The notes: generated from the letters alone by a model not told the origin. A stretch of DNA of 40,735 nt from Alphaproteobacteria bacterium (GCA_021731585.1 JAKFXB010000006.1:1-40735), one strand, 5' to 3'; positions 26,703 through 34,084 are shown, numbered from the stretch's first letter. Numbers and translations are program-made.

Positions 26703-27866
26703 TTACAATTCTTCAAGTTCATCCTCAGTTAAAATCTCGCGCAATACCTCAGTTGTATGCTCTCCCAGATGAGGTGGACGATAGCGATAGGTAGGCTTTG
26801 ACTTCAAAAGATTCAGAGGCGAAGCTACCGTTTTTAATCCCTCAAGAGGAGTTGCAATTTGATGAGCCATCACTTGAGGGTCCTCAAAAGCTTCTTTCAA
26901 TGAATTTACAGGGCCTACGGGAATTCCAATTTTATCAAGCTGTTCAATCCAATAGGCTTTGGATTTTTTCTCAATAAGGGCCTGAATTTTTCCGTTCACC
27001 TCAGCACGGTGAAGAACACGATCCTTGTTTGTTGGGTAGGCTTTAAAAAAAGTTTTGTCCTTTACAAAGGTACAAAACTTTTCAAATTGGGCGTCAGTGC
27101 CAATAGCAATAATAACGTAACCATCCTGGGCTTCAAACAGCCCATAGGGCACGATATTGGGATGTCCATTTCCAATACGCGGAGGCAATTTTCCATCCAA
27201 AAGATAAGATTGGGCAGCAAAAGAAAGAAGTCCCATGGTGGAATCCAAAAGGGCCATGTCAATATATTGCCCCTCTCCCGTTTGAGTTCGCTGATAAAGA
27301 GCTGCAAGAATGGCAATAGCGCTATAAAGGCCCGTGCCGATATCCCCAATCGAAATTCCTGCCCGCAGGGGAATGCCCTCAGGCTCGCCGATAAGGCTCA
27401 TTAAACCGGAAAGACCTTGAACTTGAAAATCATACCCAGGGCGCTGGGCATAAGGCCCTGTTTGGCCAAAACCCGTAATAGAACAATAAATAATGTCGGG
27501 CTTAATTTTTTTAACGTCTTCATAACTTAAGCCGTGAGCAGCTAGAAACCCCACCTTGAAATTCTCGACGAACACATCGGATGTAGCGATAAGCTTTTTC
27601 GCCATCTCAAGCCCTGCCGAAGTCGTTACATCAAGGGCTACTGATCGCTTATTTCGATTACAACTTAAATAATAAGCGCTCTCGCCTGTCTCTTCTCCCT
27701 TAAGATCGCGCTCAAAAGGAGGGCCCCAGGCGCGGGTCATATCCCCATGAACAGGATATTCAATTTTTAGAACATCCGCGCCAAGATCGCCAAGAATTTG
27801 AGTGCAAAAGGGCCCTGCTAAGACACGGGTCATATCAAAGATGCGAAGGCCCTTAAGCGCTTGCAA
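26703..27866 (-). CDS. CaiB/BaiF family CoA-transferase
   Basis: 387 residues. A family III CoA-transferase moves CoA between carboxylic acids through an acyl-enzyme intermediate. Motifs: GLRIFDMTRVLAGPFCTQ at the N-terminus, LGDLGADVLKIE, ENFKVGF, the ITGFGQTGPYA segment, and GISIGDIGTGLYS whose Asp175 is the likely nucleophile. The substrate is unknown. The start is TTG at 27866, 3 bases after the FKBP stop, with AAGTAGG just upstream; the first ATG would cut into the conserved N-terminus. It is co-oriented with and probably co-transcribed with the FKBP gene. Confidence 0.88.
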   Translation of the reverse strand: MQALKGLRIFDMTRVLAGPFCTQILGDLGADVLKIEYPVHGDMTRAWGPPFERDLKGEETGESAYYLSCNRNKRSVALDVTTSAGLEMAKKLIATSDVFVENFKVGFLAAHGLSYEDVKKIKPDIIYCSITGFGQTGPYAQRPGYDFQVQGLSGLMSLIGEPEGIPLRAGISIGDIGTGLYSAIAILAALYQRTQTGEGQYIDMALLDSTMGLLSFAAQSYLLDGKLPPRIGNGHPNIVPYGLFEAQDGYVIIAIGTDAQFEKFCTFVKDKTFFKAYPTNKDRVLHRAEVNGKIQALIEKKSKAYWIEQLDKIGIPVGPVNSLKEAFEDPQVMAHQIATPLEGLKTVASPLNLLKSKPTYRYRPPHLGEHTTEVLREILTEDELEEL

Positions 27867-27869
27867 AGC

Positions 27870-28283
27870 CTACTTAACCCCAAGAAGCTTAACGTCAAAA
27901 ACAAGGGTCGCTTTGGGAGGAATAATGCCCCCTGCCCCACGTTCACCATAAGCTAGCTCTGCAGGAATAATAAGCTGACGCTCGCCACCAACTTTCATGC
28001 CAGCTACACCTTCATCCCAGCCTCGAATAACGTCACCTTTACCTAAGCTAAAAGTAAAGGGCTCACCACGATCAACGGAGCTATCAAATTTTTGATCGTT
28101 TTTCTCAAGCCTTCCTGTGTAATGAACAGTGACCTCAAGGCCAGGTTTGGCTTCTGCGCCCTCTCCCACTTTTACATCTTTATAGACAAGTCCTGAGGCG
28201 GTTGTTATTGTATTTGTCATGGCTGCTGATCCTATGTTAGGGGTTAAAAAAGCAAAAAGAGCGGCAAATGCTGCAAATTTCAT
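27870..28283 (-). CDS. Exported FKBP-type peptidyl-prolyl isomerase
   Basis: 137 residues from the ATG at 28283, which opens a signal peptide (KFAAFAALFAFLTPNIGSAA). An upstream in-frame ATG at 28325 would bury it. The FKBP domain is complete: VTVHYTGRLEKNDQKFDSS, GEPFTFSLGKGDVIRGWDEG, MKVGGERQLIIPAELAYG and GIIPPKATLVFDVKLL. Key pocket residues Tyr, Phe, Asp, Trp and Phe are in place. It likely folds proteins in the periplasm. GGAAAGGAAA precedes the ATG. The CoA-transferase starts 3 bases after the stop. Confidence 0.9.
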   Translation of the reverse strand: MKFAAFAALFAFLTPNIGSAAMTNTITTASGLVYKDVKVGEGAEAKPGLEVTVHYTGRLEKNDQKFDSSVDRGEPFTFSLGKGDVIRGWDEGVAGMKVGGERQLIIPAELAYGERGAGGIIPPKATLVFDVKLLGVK

Positions 28284-28321
28284 GGAATTGTTTCCTTTCC
28301 TTTTATCTCCCTTCTTTATAG

Positions 28322-28537
28322 TCATTTTTTTGTTTTCTTTGCAAGAAGCTCCTTAATTTCACCCATAAGGCGTTGAATATCTTCATCTTTTAAATCAGCA
28401 AGGGAAAGTTTTTTTTGAATCGAAAGTTTAATTAAAAACTCCTTTGCCTTTAAGGCCACTGCCAAATTTCCTTTTTCTAAGGCAAGAGTATAAATATGCT
28501 CTAAATCCTCAATAATATTTTCATCAAAAGAATTCAT
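28322..28537 (-). CDS. Small helical protein of unknown function
   Basis: 71 residues from the ATG at 28537, which has GGGGGA about 5 bases upstream; a longer in-frame start at 28573 is possible. Predicted mostly helical, with a NLAVALKAKEFLIKLSI segment and a Lys-rich tail (KELLAKKTKK). I do not recognise a family; the alternating acidic/basic helices could dimerise. It lies 39 bases upstream of the FKBP start on the same strand. Confidence 0.6.
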   Translation of the reverse strand: MNSFDENIIEDLEHIYTLALEKGNLAVALKAKEFLIKLSIQKKLSLADLKDEDIQRLMGEIKELLAKKTKK

Positions 28538-28625
28538 AGAGTCCCCCGTCCTCCCTTTTAGGGTATCAAACATCTAGAAAGATCAAAGAAGTTCAATTGG
28601 TCATTTTGAGGAAAGTTGACTCAAG

Positions 28626-29114
28626 TTACTTTTTCCGCAGGCGCACATAATACGCCCCTGCCCCACCATGATGAAGTCGGGCAGGATTATGGTAGGAGGA
28701 AACCATGCTTTTCAAAGGCGTTTCTTCTAGCCAGCGAGGTAATTGATGCCGCAGGGTATGTTCTTCACTCAAGGAGCCCTTCCCTGTAATAACAAGGACG
28801 GTCTTAAAATGCTTTTCTTGAGCCCTTCGTAAAAATTGTTCAAGGATATCATAAGCTCTTTCGAGACTCAGCCCATGCAAGTCTAATTGCGCCTCAATCT
28901 GAACCTGACGCAGCTCCCGTCGTTGAAAGGGTTGGAGCATATCCGTGGACTTTGTCTTTTTCAAAGGAGGGTCTTTTAGAGGCTGCTGAGGTGGAGGAGG
29001 AAGCTCTTTTTTTTCGTCCTCAAAGACCTTTTTGACTTTTGACAAAGGCTTTACGTCTTTTAATTGATTTTGCCACAAACGTAACTCTTCTGAGGTGAGT
29101 TTTCCTTTACTCAC
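28626..29114 (-). CDS. Smr-domain protein (MutS2-type nuclease domain)
   Basis: 162 residues. A charged N-terminal half rich in Lys, Pro and Gln is followed by an Smr domain (about residues 75-160). The LDLHG motif, a helix ERAYDILEQFLRRA, the TVLVITGKGS strand-loop with the GKG motif, and a C-terminal GAYYVRLRKK strand are visible. Smr domains nick or bind branched nucleic acids; stand-alone SmrA-like proteins act on RNA or DNA, and the target here is unknown. GTG start at 29114 overlaps the DUF1284 stop (GTGA), so translation is probably coupled. Confidence 0.88.
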   Translation of the reverse strand: MSKGKLTSEELRLWQNQLKDVKPLSKVKKVFEDEKKELPPPPQQPLKDPPLKKTKSTDMLQPFQRRELRQVQIEAQLDLHGLSLERAYDILEQFLRRAQEKHFKTVLVITGKGSLSEEHTLRHQLPRWLEETPLKSMVSSYHNPARLHHGGAGAYYVRLRKK

Positions 29115-29515
29115 AGCTCCTCCCGATGGGTTTTAAGGGCTTTTTCACAAATGCCTAAAGACTTCCACTGACACCCCTTGCACGCCTCATGGAAGGCCGA
29201 AAGAGTCATGTTTTCTTTAATCCGCTGCTTTGCCGCGGCCCATGTTAAAACGTCGCCTGGCGCAAGCTCTAAGACCTGGGAATGACGATTATCAAGAGCG
29301 CGGATTTTTTCTTCCGTATCACAAACGCCGCCTTGATTATGGGGACACCCGCCGCACACAGAATCCAAGTGAGGGATAACGTGAATGGGAAGCTCTTCAT
29401 TGTTTTGAAGAGCCTCCTTCACATGAGTATAGTTTTTGACAAAGTCCGGAGAATACCCCTTCCCTTCAAACCCAAGGGTACAAAGGAAGTGGTGAGGACG
29501 AAAGAAAAATTTCAT
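29111..29515 (-). CDS. DUF1284 family putative Fe-S protein
   Basis: 134 residues from the ATG at 29515, whose ATGA overlaps the bioY stop. The family opening FFFRPHHFLCTLGFEGKGYS is clear. Cysteines group as CGGCPHNQGGVC and CKGCQWKSLGIC, a pattern that could hold an Fe-S cluster. The function is unknown. The overlap with bioY and with smr implies one operon; DUF1284 genes next to bioY occur in other alphaproteobacteria (from memory), so a link with biotin is possible. Confidence 0.85.
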   Translation of the reverse strand: MKFFFRPHHFLCTLGFEGKGYSPDFVKNYTHVKEALQNNEELPIHVIPHLDSVCGGCPHNQGGVCDTEEKIRALDNRHSQVLELAPGDVLTWAAAKQRIKENMTLSAFHEACKGCQWKSLGICEKALKTHREEL

Positions 29516-30060
29516 CTCTGGCGATAATAACGCACAATTTGTAAAGCTGTACACAAAAGGCCAGCTTTAATAATCCCTGGAAAGATGAAAGGAAGTAAGC
29601 CATGCATCAAGGCGTTTGAGAAACCAATCAGCTGAGAAAGCCATCCAACCCCAAAGGTGAAAACCACAAGAGTCCCTATAAGACAGAGCATCACATCAGA
29701 TTTCCAAGAGCTTAGAGAGAGCTTTTCCTTGAGAGTCGCCATAAGATAGGAAGATACGACAAAGCCTAGAAGATAACCAAGAGTAGGTCCTGCAAAATAA
29801 GATAATCCCCCGGCAAACCCTGAAAGCACCGGCGCTCCTGCGGCAGCCAGTCCTAGCCAAATCAAGTGGGACTCAAGAGCCCGACGGGGCGTATAGGTAA
29901 GCCCCATCAACATCACAGCCACCGTTTGAAGATTAATGGGCACAGGTTTTAATGGAATTTCAATTTGAGAGGCTGCAAAAAGAAGGGCCACCCCTCCCAA
30001 TGTAAGTAGAATCTCCCGTAAAGCTGAGGATTTTGTTTTAAGCGTTGAAAGAATATCCAT
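29512..30060 (-). CDS. bioY: BioY biotin transporter substrate-binding component
   Basis: 182 residues with about six hydrophobic helices. The BioY signature region KPVPINLQTVAVMLMGLTYTP follows the first helix, and GPTLGYLLGFVVSSYL lies mid-protein. BioY is the S component of ECF-type biotin importers and can also work alone or with shared EcfAT; no bioM or bioN is next to it. It indicates dependence on imported biotin, as in many host-associated bacteria, though biosynthesis genes could be elsewhere. It overlaps the DUF1284 gene by 4 bases. Confidence 0.92.
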   Translation of the reverse strand: MDILSTLKTKSSALREILLTLGGVALLFAASQIEIPLKPVPINLQTVAVMLMGLTYTPRRALESHLIWLGLAAAGAPVLSGFAGGLSYFAGPTLGYLLGFVVSSYLMATLKEKLSLSSWKSDVMLCLIGTLVVFTFGVGWLSQLIGFSNALMHGLLPFIFPGIIKAGLLCTALQIVRYYRQR

Positions 30061-30243
30061 TCTTCTTCTCCTTATAAATCATGTCTCTTAATGTTGTATT
30101 AAGAGATGCCCTCATCCTGGCACATGTTATTTTGAAGAGCAAGGGGGTTTCCTGTCAGCCTTGAGTTTACTGGCTTTGCTTTAGAATATCCAGATCTAGA
30201 AAATGGGTCACAAGCTGTGACACAATTGCCCTGGGGAGATCTC
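30061..30243. other. Intergenic gap between bioY and rsmD
   Basis: 183 bases with no recognised feature. A minus-strand frame runs through it and into rsmD, but it has no signal, RBS or family. The segment may be a decayed repeat; I could not find a second copy in the window. Confidence 0.4.
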
Positions 30244-30804
30244 TCACTTTTCACAGCGGCAAAACAACAGCTTCGCTGCTCCAGAAGTTCTTTCAAGAAT
30301 CAACGTCAGGAAAGAAGGGATAATAATATTCTCATTCTTTGCCATCTCCATGACAACAATAGCGCCTTCTCCAAGCCATCCTTTGTGATAAAGGTTTTCG
30401 AGGCTGGGTAGCAAAAGATTTTGATGATAGGGCGGATCCAGGAAAATGAGATCAAAAGGAGCCATGGGCGAGCGGGACAAGTGAGTGGCGTCCTCTTCAA
30501 AAATCTGTAAAGCCGGTAAATCAAAGGTTTTTAGATTTTCACGCAACACCTTAATGGCGCTGAGATCATTCTCGATAAAAGAAACGGTCTCAGCGCCGCG
30601 GGAGAGAGCCTCCAATCCCAAAGCGCCTGTTCCTGCGAACACATCTAAAACCCTCTTTCCTAAAAGGGCTTGTGATCCCAAATGGGGATTATGAAGGAGA
30701 ATATTAAAGAGAGTTTCCCGCGCTCGATCAGAGGTAGGACGCGTCCCTTGGTGAGTAGGATTTGTCAGCTTTTTTCCACGAAATCGACCCCCGACAATCC
30801 TCAT
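30244..30804 (-). CDS. rsmD: 16S rRNA (guanine966-N2)-methyltransferase RsmD
   Basis: 186 residues. RsmD methylates G966 of 16S rRNA in assembled 30S particles. The opening MRIVGGRFRGKKL and RPTSDRARETLFNIL are the family signature; the SAM motif is LDVFAGTGALGLEALSRG (about 53-70) and the catalytic DPPY lies at 123-126. Its start lies 7 bases after the stop of the DoxX gene on the same strand, so it may share that transcript. Confidence 0.95.
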   Translation of the reverse strand: MRIVGGRFRGKKLTNPTHQGTRPTSDRARETLFNILLHNPHLGSQALLGKRVLDVFAGTGALGLEALSRGAETVSFIENDLSAIKVLRENLKTFDLPALQIFEEDATHLSRSPMAPFDLIFLDPPYHQNLLLPSLENLYHKGWLGEGAIVVMEMAKNENIIIPSFLTLILERTSGAAKLLFCRCEK

Positions 30805-30811
30805 TAACCCT

Positions 30812-31288
30812 CTAAAAACTCTTCCAGGAAGAGTTGCTCCCTAACAGCCATTTTCGTATAAAAAAGTCACAAGATATGCTCCCGGGCCCATAACAAATAA
30901 TTAACCCTAAAAGCATCCCCCAATAGATATGTTCATTCACGCATAAATACGTACATTGAATCACTAGAGTCATAATCAACATAGGAATGGCTGCAAGGCG
31001 GGAAGCAAAGCCAATAACAATCAGAACAGGGCAGGTAAGCTCAATAAGAGTCGCAAAGTAAGCAGCAAGCGTTGGAGGGAGAGCCGGCACCTTATATTCA
31101 TTTTTGAAAAGCATCAGCGTGGTGGGCCAACTTTGGATTTTGCAAAGACCGGAATCCCAAAAAATGCGGGCAATCCATAAACGAACAGATAGAAAAAAAA
31201 GAGGACCTATAAACTTTTCTAAAAAGAAAAGAAGATTTAAATATCCCTTAATCCAGCGAGAGCGAAGAAGTGTTTTGGAAAGCGCCAT
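30812..31288 (-). CDS. DoxX family membrane protein
   Basis: 158 residues with about four membrane helices. Family features: LFFLSVRLWIARIFWDSGLCKI after the first helix, the FFATLIELTCPVLIVIGF-like second helix and the LAAIPMLIMTLVIQ third helix. DoxX proteins are small integral membrane proteins of uncertain role; some operons pair them with DUF692 and DUF2063 genes, as here, in the bufferin (copper-binding RiPP) clusters. It starts 16 bases after the DUF2063 stop and ends 7 bases before rsmD. Confidence 0.8.
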   Translation of the reverse strand: MALSKTLLRSRWIKGYLNLLFFLEKFIGPLFFLSVRLWIARIFWDSGLCKIQSWPTTLMLFKNEYKVPALPPTLAAYFATLIELTCPVLIVIGFASRLAAIPMLIMTLVIQCTYLCVNEHIYWGMLLGLIICYGPGSISCDFFIRKWLLGSNSSWKSF

Positions 31289-31304
31289 TCTAAAGTCCTT
31301 TTTG

Positions 31305-32069
31305 TTATTCTGCTAAGAACATATAATCTGAAAATACTCCATTTTTAAGAGAAAAGGAAAGGATTTCCTGAAAGTCAAACTTTCTCTCCCCTATTTTTTC
31401 CAAAACTTCCCCCAAAGGAATCCCCTTTGAAACAAAGGAAAAAAAAGTGAATTCAGCTTCAGACAGCCAATAAGTATTTACCTGCCCTTCTTGCCTGATG
31501 ATTAAGGCATAAGAGCCCCTATGCTCAAGAACCACCGATGGCACTTTTTCCTCAACAACTTCTAAGACCTGATCTAAGGGATAGGGTGAGCTGAAAAGAA
31601 AAAGTGACGGATGAGCGATAAAAACAAGCCTTTCATAGAGATGAGGAGGTATGTTTTTTAAATCTTCCGCTATCAAAGGAGTTTTCTCTTCAGCGTACAA
31701 GGACTCCCCAGTGATATATTCTAGTTTTGCAAAATGCGAGAGATAAGAGAGAGTCTTTGTCGCTTCAAAAGCTTCCAAAAATTCGGGAAAGTCTCTTCCC
31801 CAATTTAAAAGTGTTCCCTCTTGCGGATAAGACTTTTGAGCACGAATAAAAGCATAGGCCGCGCTATCAGCACAGTTTTGACCGATCAACTTCCAGGTAA
31901 AAGGATACGTCCCCTCAAGGGCTTTCCGAAATGCGCCCTCCACATTTCCCTTATAAACTGAAAAGCGGTTCTCAGGAGAAACAGCATTTATTTTAACAAA
32001 GTCTTTAAATGACCTTGTTCCTTCATAGGTTTCTAAAAAAGCCTTTTGGAGAGAATAGAGCTTTAGCAC
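31305..32069 (-). CDS. DUF2063-domain protein (BufC/MbnC-like)
   Basis: About 254 residues from a GTG at 32069. The N-terminal DUF2063 domain reads YSLQKAFLETYEG, then FSVYKGNVEGAFRKALEG and a conserved YPFTWKLIGQNCADSA region, then LNWGRDFPEFLEAF. In related systems this partner works with the DUF692 enzyme to bind peptide substrate. The frame stays open to an ATG at 32150, but that stretch lies inside the antitoxin gene and resembles no DUF2063 N-terminus. The GTG, 7 bases after the antitoxin stop, gives the normal family start. It is separated from its usual DUF692 partner by the toxin-antitoxin pair. Confidence 0.8.
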   Translation of the reverse strand: MLKLYSLQKAFLETYEGTRSFKDFVKINAVSPENRFSVYKGNVEGAFRKALEGTYPFTWKLIGQNCADSAAYAFIRAQKSYPQEGTLLNWGRDFPEFLEAFEATKTLSYLSHFAKLEYITGESLYAEEKTPLIAEDLKNIPPHLYERLVFIAHPSLFLFSSPYPLDQVLEVVEEKVPSVVLEHRGSYALIIRQEGQVNTYWLSEAEFTFFSFVSKGIPLGEVLEKIGERKFDFQEILSFSLKNGVFSDYMFLAE

Positions 32070-32076
32070 AAGCAAA

Positions 32077-32364
32077 TCATAAATTAAGGTGTCCAGCTGA
32101 ATATTTGTGTAATATGCTGGCAATAAGGGTCTGATAGGGTAGTCCTTCATAAGCCGCCATCTGCTTTAGTCTCTCTAGATCACTGGATGAAATGCGAACG
32201 TTAATTCTTGCATTTTTACGAAAGTATTGAGAAGCGGCTTGGCGCGTTTTTTGTATTTCTTCTTCCAAATTTTCTATACTTTCCCATTCACCTCGATCAA
32301 AGGAATCGGATAATTCCTTTTCAACGTCATCTAGATGAAAAATATCTTTCTTTCTCTTTGTCAT
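32077..32364 (-). CDS. CopG/BrnA-like antitoxin
   Basis: 95 residues from the ATG at 32364 (a GTG at 32370 is also in frame). GAGG overlaps the toxin stop and lies about 9 bases before the ATG. The acidic first half (DSFDRGEWESI, typical of this antitoxin group) likely neutralises the toxin. The C-terminal half (INVRISSSDLERLKQMAAYE and LPYQTLIASILHKY) is a ribbon-helix-helix DNA-binding domain that would repress the pair's own promoter. It lies 11 bases after the toxin gene, the order toxin then antitoxin being usual for BrnTA-type pairs. Confidence 0.82.
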   Translation of the reverse strand: MTKRKKDIFHLDDVEKELSDSFDRGEWESIENLEEEIQKTRQAASQYFRKNARINVRISSSDLERLKQMAAYEGLPYQTLIASILHKYSAGHLNL

Positions 32365-32375
32365 AATCACTTACC

Positions 32376-32657
32376 TCACTTATGCAGATATTTTTTTGTT
32401 GCTTTTTGATGGGGAAAAGCTGTTTTCAAAAATATTGTGTTTTCCTTTTCTACAAAGGGTACCAAATAAACATAATCATTAACATCAATCACATACATCT
32501 TTTGATGGGAATACTTTGTGGTATTATAATGTTTAATAATGTCGAGAGGACCTTTGCTTTCTAAAATGGCAATGATCTCCTCAAAACTAATCCCTCGAAG
32601 TTCTATAAGTTTTTTATTCTTTTGAGGATCAAAGTTATAAGTGTACTCCATTGTCAT
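32376..32657 (-). CDS. BrnT-like toxin of a type II toxin-antitoxin pair
   Basis: 93 residues. The NFDPQKNKKLIELRGISFEE stretch matches the start of the BrnT fold (DPxKN...RGISFEE). The middle strand pair (KMYVIDVNDYVYLVPFVE) and the final FLKTAFPHQKATKKYL, in place of the usual ISAR...Y ending, fit the variant of this fold that pairs with CopG antitoxins. BrnT is an RNase-like growth inhibitor; activity here is inferred. AAGG lies 7 bases before the ATG. It begins 25 bases after the DUF692 stop. Confidence 0.78.
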   Translation of the reverse strand: MTMEYTYNFDPQKNKKLIELRGISFEEIIAILESKGPLDIIKHYNTTKYSHQKMYVIDVNDYVYLVPFVEKENTIFLKTAFPHQKATKKYLHK

Positions 32658-32682
32658 ATGTTAGCCTTTTGTATGCCTATTG

Positions 32683-33510
32683 TCAACATTTTTGCATCTC
32701 GATTTCAGCAAGCCGAGCCTCTCCCATCAATACCTCAAAGTCTGGAATATCCGCATCCCATTCAATAAGCGTTGGCGCCCCCATCCCCAATTGAAGAGCT
32801 TCAGCATAAAGGGCCCATACCTTTTCACACACGTGGGAAGAATGGGTGTCGATTAAAAGGGAAGAGCCATCTTCAAAAGTTTTTTGGCTATGACCCGCCA
32901 GGTGAATTTCACCAACAAGGGAAGGTGAAATGTTTTTGAGATAAAAGGAGGGATCCCATCCATGGTTTACGGAAGAGACATAGATATTATTAATATCCAA
33001 CAAAAGCTTGGCGCCTGTTTTTTGACAAAGAGCATTTAAAAACTCAGGCTCTGTCATAGTTGACACGATGTATTCAAGATAGGAGGAAGGATTTTCAATC
33101 AAAATCTCTCGCCCTAAAAAGCTTTGGGCTTCATCAATATGATTTGAAAAAATTTCCAAAGCTTCATCCGTATAGGGAACTGGCAAAAGATCAGGTAAAT
33201 ATTGTCCTTTAATCCGGGACCAGGAGAGATGCTCGGAAACTAAAAAAGGAGAAAACCGCTCTATCAGAGTTTTGAATTGTTTTAAATGATCCCGATCAAT
33301 TCTCTCCGCCGATCCTAAGGAAAGACCAACCCCGTGAAGACTTAAAGGATACTTTTCACAGATTCGCTCTAATCGTTGAAGGGCAGGATCTCCCTTCATA
33401 AAGAAATTTTCAGGGTGAACTTCAAACCAACCTATAGAAGGGGCGTTGTCTAAAACATATTGATAGTGGGGAAGGCGCAAGCCAATCCCCACACATTTAT
33501 TTATAGGCAC
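32683..33510 (-). CDS. DUF692 family multinuclear iron enzyme (BufB/MbnB-like)
   Basis: 275 residues, TIM-barrel. DUF692 enzymes are mixed-iron oxygenases that modify cysteines in ribosomal peptides (methanobactin, bufferins). Likely metal and catalytic residues: His59 in LHGVGLSLG, Glu93/His94 in SEHLSW, Glu139 in IENPSSYL, Asp172 in LLLDINN, His203/His207 in EIHLAGH, Asp221/His223 in DTHSSH, and Glu250 in IEWD. GTG start at 33510 with AAAGG upstream. No canonical BufA precursor (DUF2282) lies upstream. It heads a run that continues into the toxin, antitoxin, DUF2063 and DoxX genes. Confidence 0.88.
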   Translation of the reverse strand: MPINKCVGIGLRLPHYQYVLDNAPSIGWFEVHPENFFMKGDPALQRLERICEKYPLSLHGVGLSLGSAERIDRDHLKQFKTLIERFSPFLVSEHLSWSRIKGQYLPDLLPVPYTDEALEIFSNHIDEAQSFLGREILIENPSSYLEYIVSTMTEPEFLNALCQKTGAKLLLDINNIYVSSVNHGWDPSFYLKNISPSLVGEIHLAGHSQKTFEDGSSLLIDTHSSHVCEKVWALYAEALQLGMGAPTLIEWDADIPDFEVLMGEARLAEIEMQKC

Positions 33511-33530
33511 CCTAAAGCCTTTGTTTTCAT
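33501..33530 (-). CDS. Nine-codon ORF overlapping the DUF692 start
   Basis: ATG to TAA encoding MKTKALGCL. It overlaps the GTG start of the DUF692 gene and could be a leader peptide, the remnant of a precursor gene's signal peptide after deletion, or chance. Confidence 0.2.
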   Translation of the reverse strand: MKTKALGCL

Positions 33531-33595
33531 AGTTAATTCCCCAGTAGATTGATTAAAATCTTATCCTATACCTAAAAAACTTCAAGAGGCCTTAC

Positions 33596-33622
33596 AAAAA
33601 ACCCCGTGGAGGGGCCACGGGG
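33596..33622 (-). terminator. Strong intrinsic terminator upstream of the DUF692 gene
   Basis: CCCCGTGG (33602-33609) and CCACGGGG (33615-33622) form a perfect 8-bp GC-rich stem with a 5-base loop. On the minus strand it is followed by six T. It ends a minus-strand unit lying upstream, best explained by the small peptide gene at 33731-33892. Confidence 0.85.
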
Positions 33623-33645
33623 CGTCATCAAAAGAGAGGGTGACG

Positions 33646-33666
33646 TTCCGCGGTTAAACCGCGGAA
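33646..33666. repeat. Perfect palindrome TTCCGCGGTT-A-AACCGCGGAA
   Basis: Two perfect 10-base arms around one base, 24 bases upstream of the terminator hairpin on the minus strand. It has no T-run. It may be an extragenic palindrome or an RNA-stabilising hairpin. Confidence 0.6.
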
Positions 33667-33730
33667 TCCATCTATATTTAACGGCCTTTACGACGGGAAA
33701 ACGCTGGCCTTTTTGCCGCAGTCCTACCTC

Positions 33731-33892
33731 TCACACTTGATGCTGACCTTGCATCACATCCCTATAAAATCTTGCTTTAGGCTGTTCCTCAACATCAAAA
33801 TAAATAGCGAGATCTTTTGCTTGTGAATTTGCACCACAAAGATTCAAAGCACCACTTACAAATAAAATAAAATAACCAACAATTTTCCGCAT
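33731..33892 (-). CDS. Small exported peptide, possibly frameshifted
   Basis: 53 codons. AGGA lies about 9 bases before the ATG. Signal peptide RKIVGYFILFVSGALNLCG with likely cleavage after NSQA, followed by a mature part of about 29 residues (KDLAIYFDVEEQPKARFYRD...). The frame stops at 33731, but the next frame continues from about GCDA through a basic, Ser- and Arg-rich stretch and ends RRKGR at 33678, just before the hairpins. A single-base shift near RFYRD would therefore give a peptide of about 71 residues with a strongly basic tail. Its own terminator follows. I recognise no family. It sits upstream of the DUF692 gene but is not a known bufferin. Confidence 0.5.
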   Translation of the reverse strand: MRKIVGYFILFVSGALNLCGANSQAKDLAIYFDVEEQPKARFYRDVMQGQHQV

Positions 33893-33979
33893 AATAAATA
33901 ATCCTAAAAAAATATTAACAACTAGCTATACATATAATAACTTTTCACTCACTTTCAAGAGCGAATTCACATTTTGCGT

Positions 33980-34084
33980 TAGGACGTGTCGACATTTATC
34001 TCTCCGTTATTAAAAAAATGTGTAAGAGAATCAAACACTTTCACCTCTCCACACAAGGGGAGAGGTAAATGTCGACATATCCTA
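33980..34084. repeat. MITE-like element with 26-bp terminal inverted repeats
   Basis: Arms at 33980-34005 and 34059-34084 match at 23 of 26 positions when inverted and centre on TGTCGACATTTA. An inner hairpin ACCTCTCC/GGAGAGGT (34043-34066) sits in the right half. No coding potential. It occupies part of the 425-base gap between the small peptide gene and ppx. Confidence 0.65.

Noticed and set aside
30099-30296. Minus-strand frame of 65 codons before bioY
   Set aside because: It overlaps the 3' end of rsmD on the same strand, has no RBS, and its sequence resembles translated repeat DNA.
32070-32150. Upstream extension of the DUF2063 protein to the ATG at 32150
   Set aside because: The extra 27 residues lie inside the antitoxin gene and do not match the family, whose N-terminus starts near the GTG at 32069.
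33510-33892. Calling the small exported peptide a bufferin precursor
   Set aside because: Bufferin precursors have a conserved multi-Cys core; this peptide has one Cys, in or near the signal, and a terminator separates it from the DUF692 gene.
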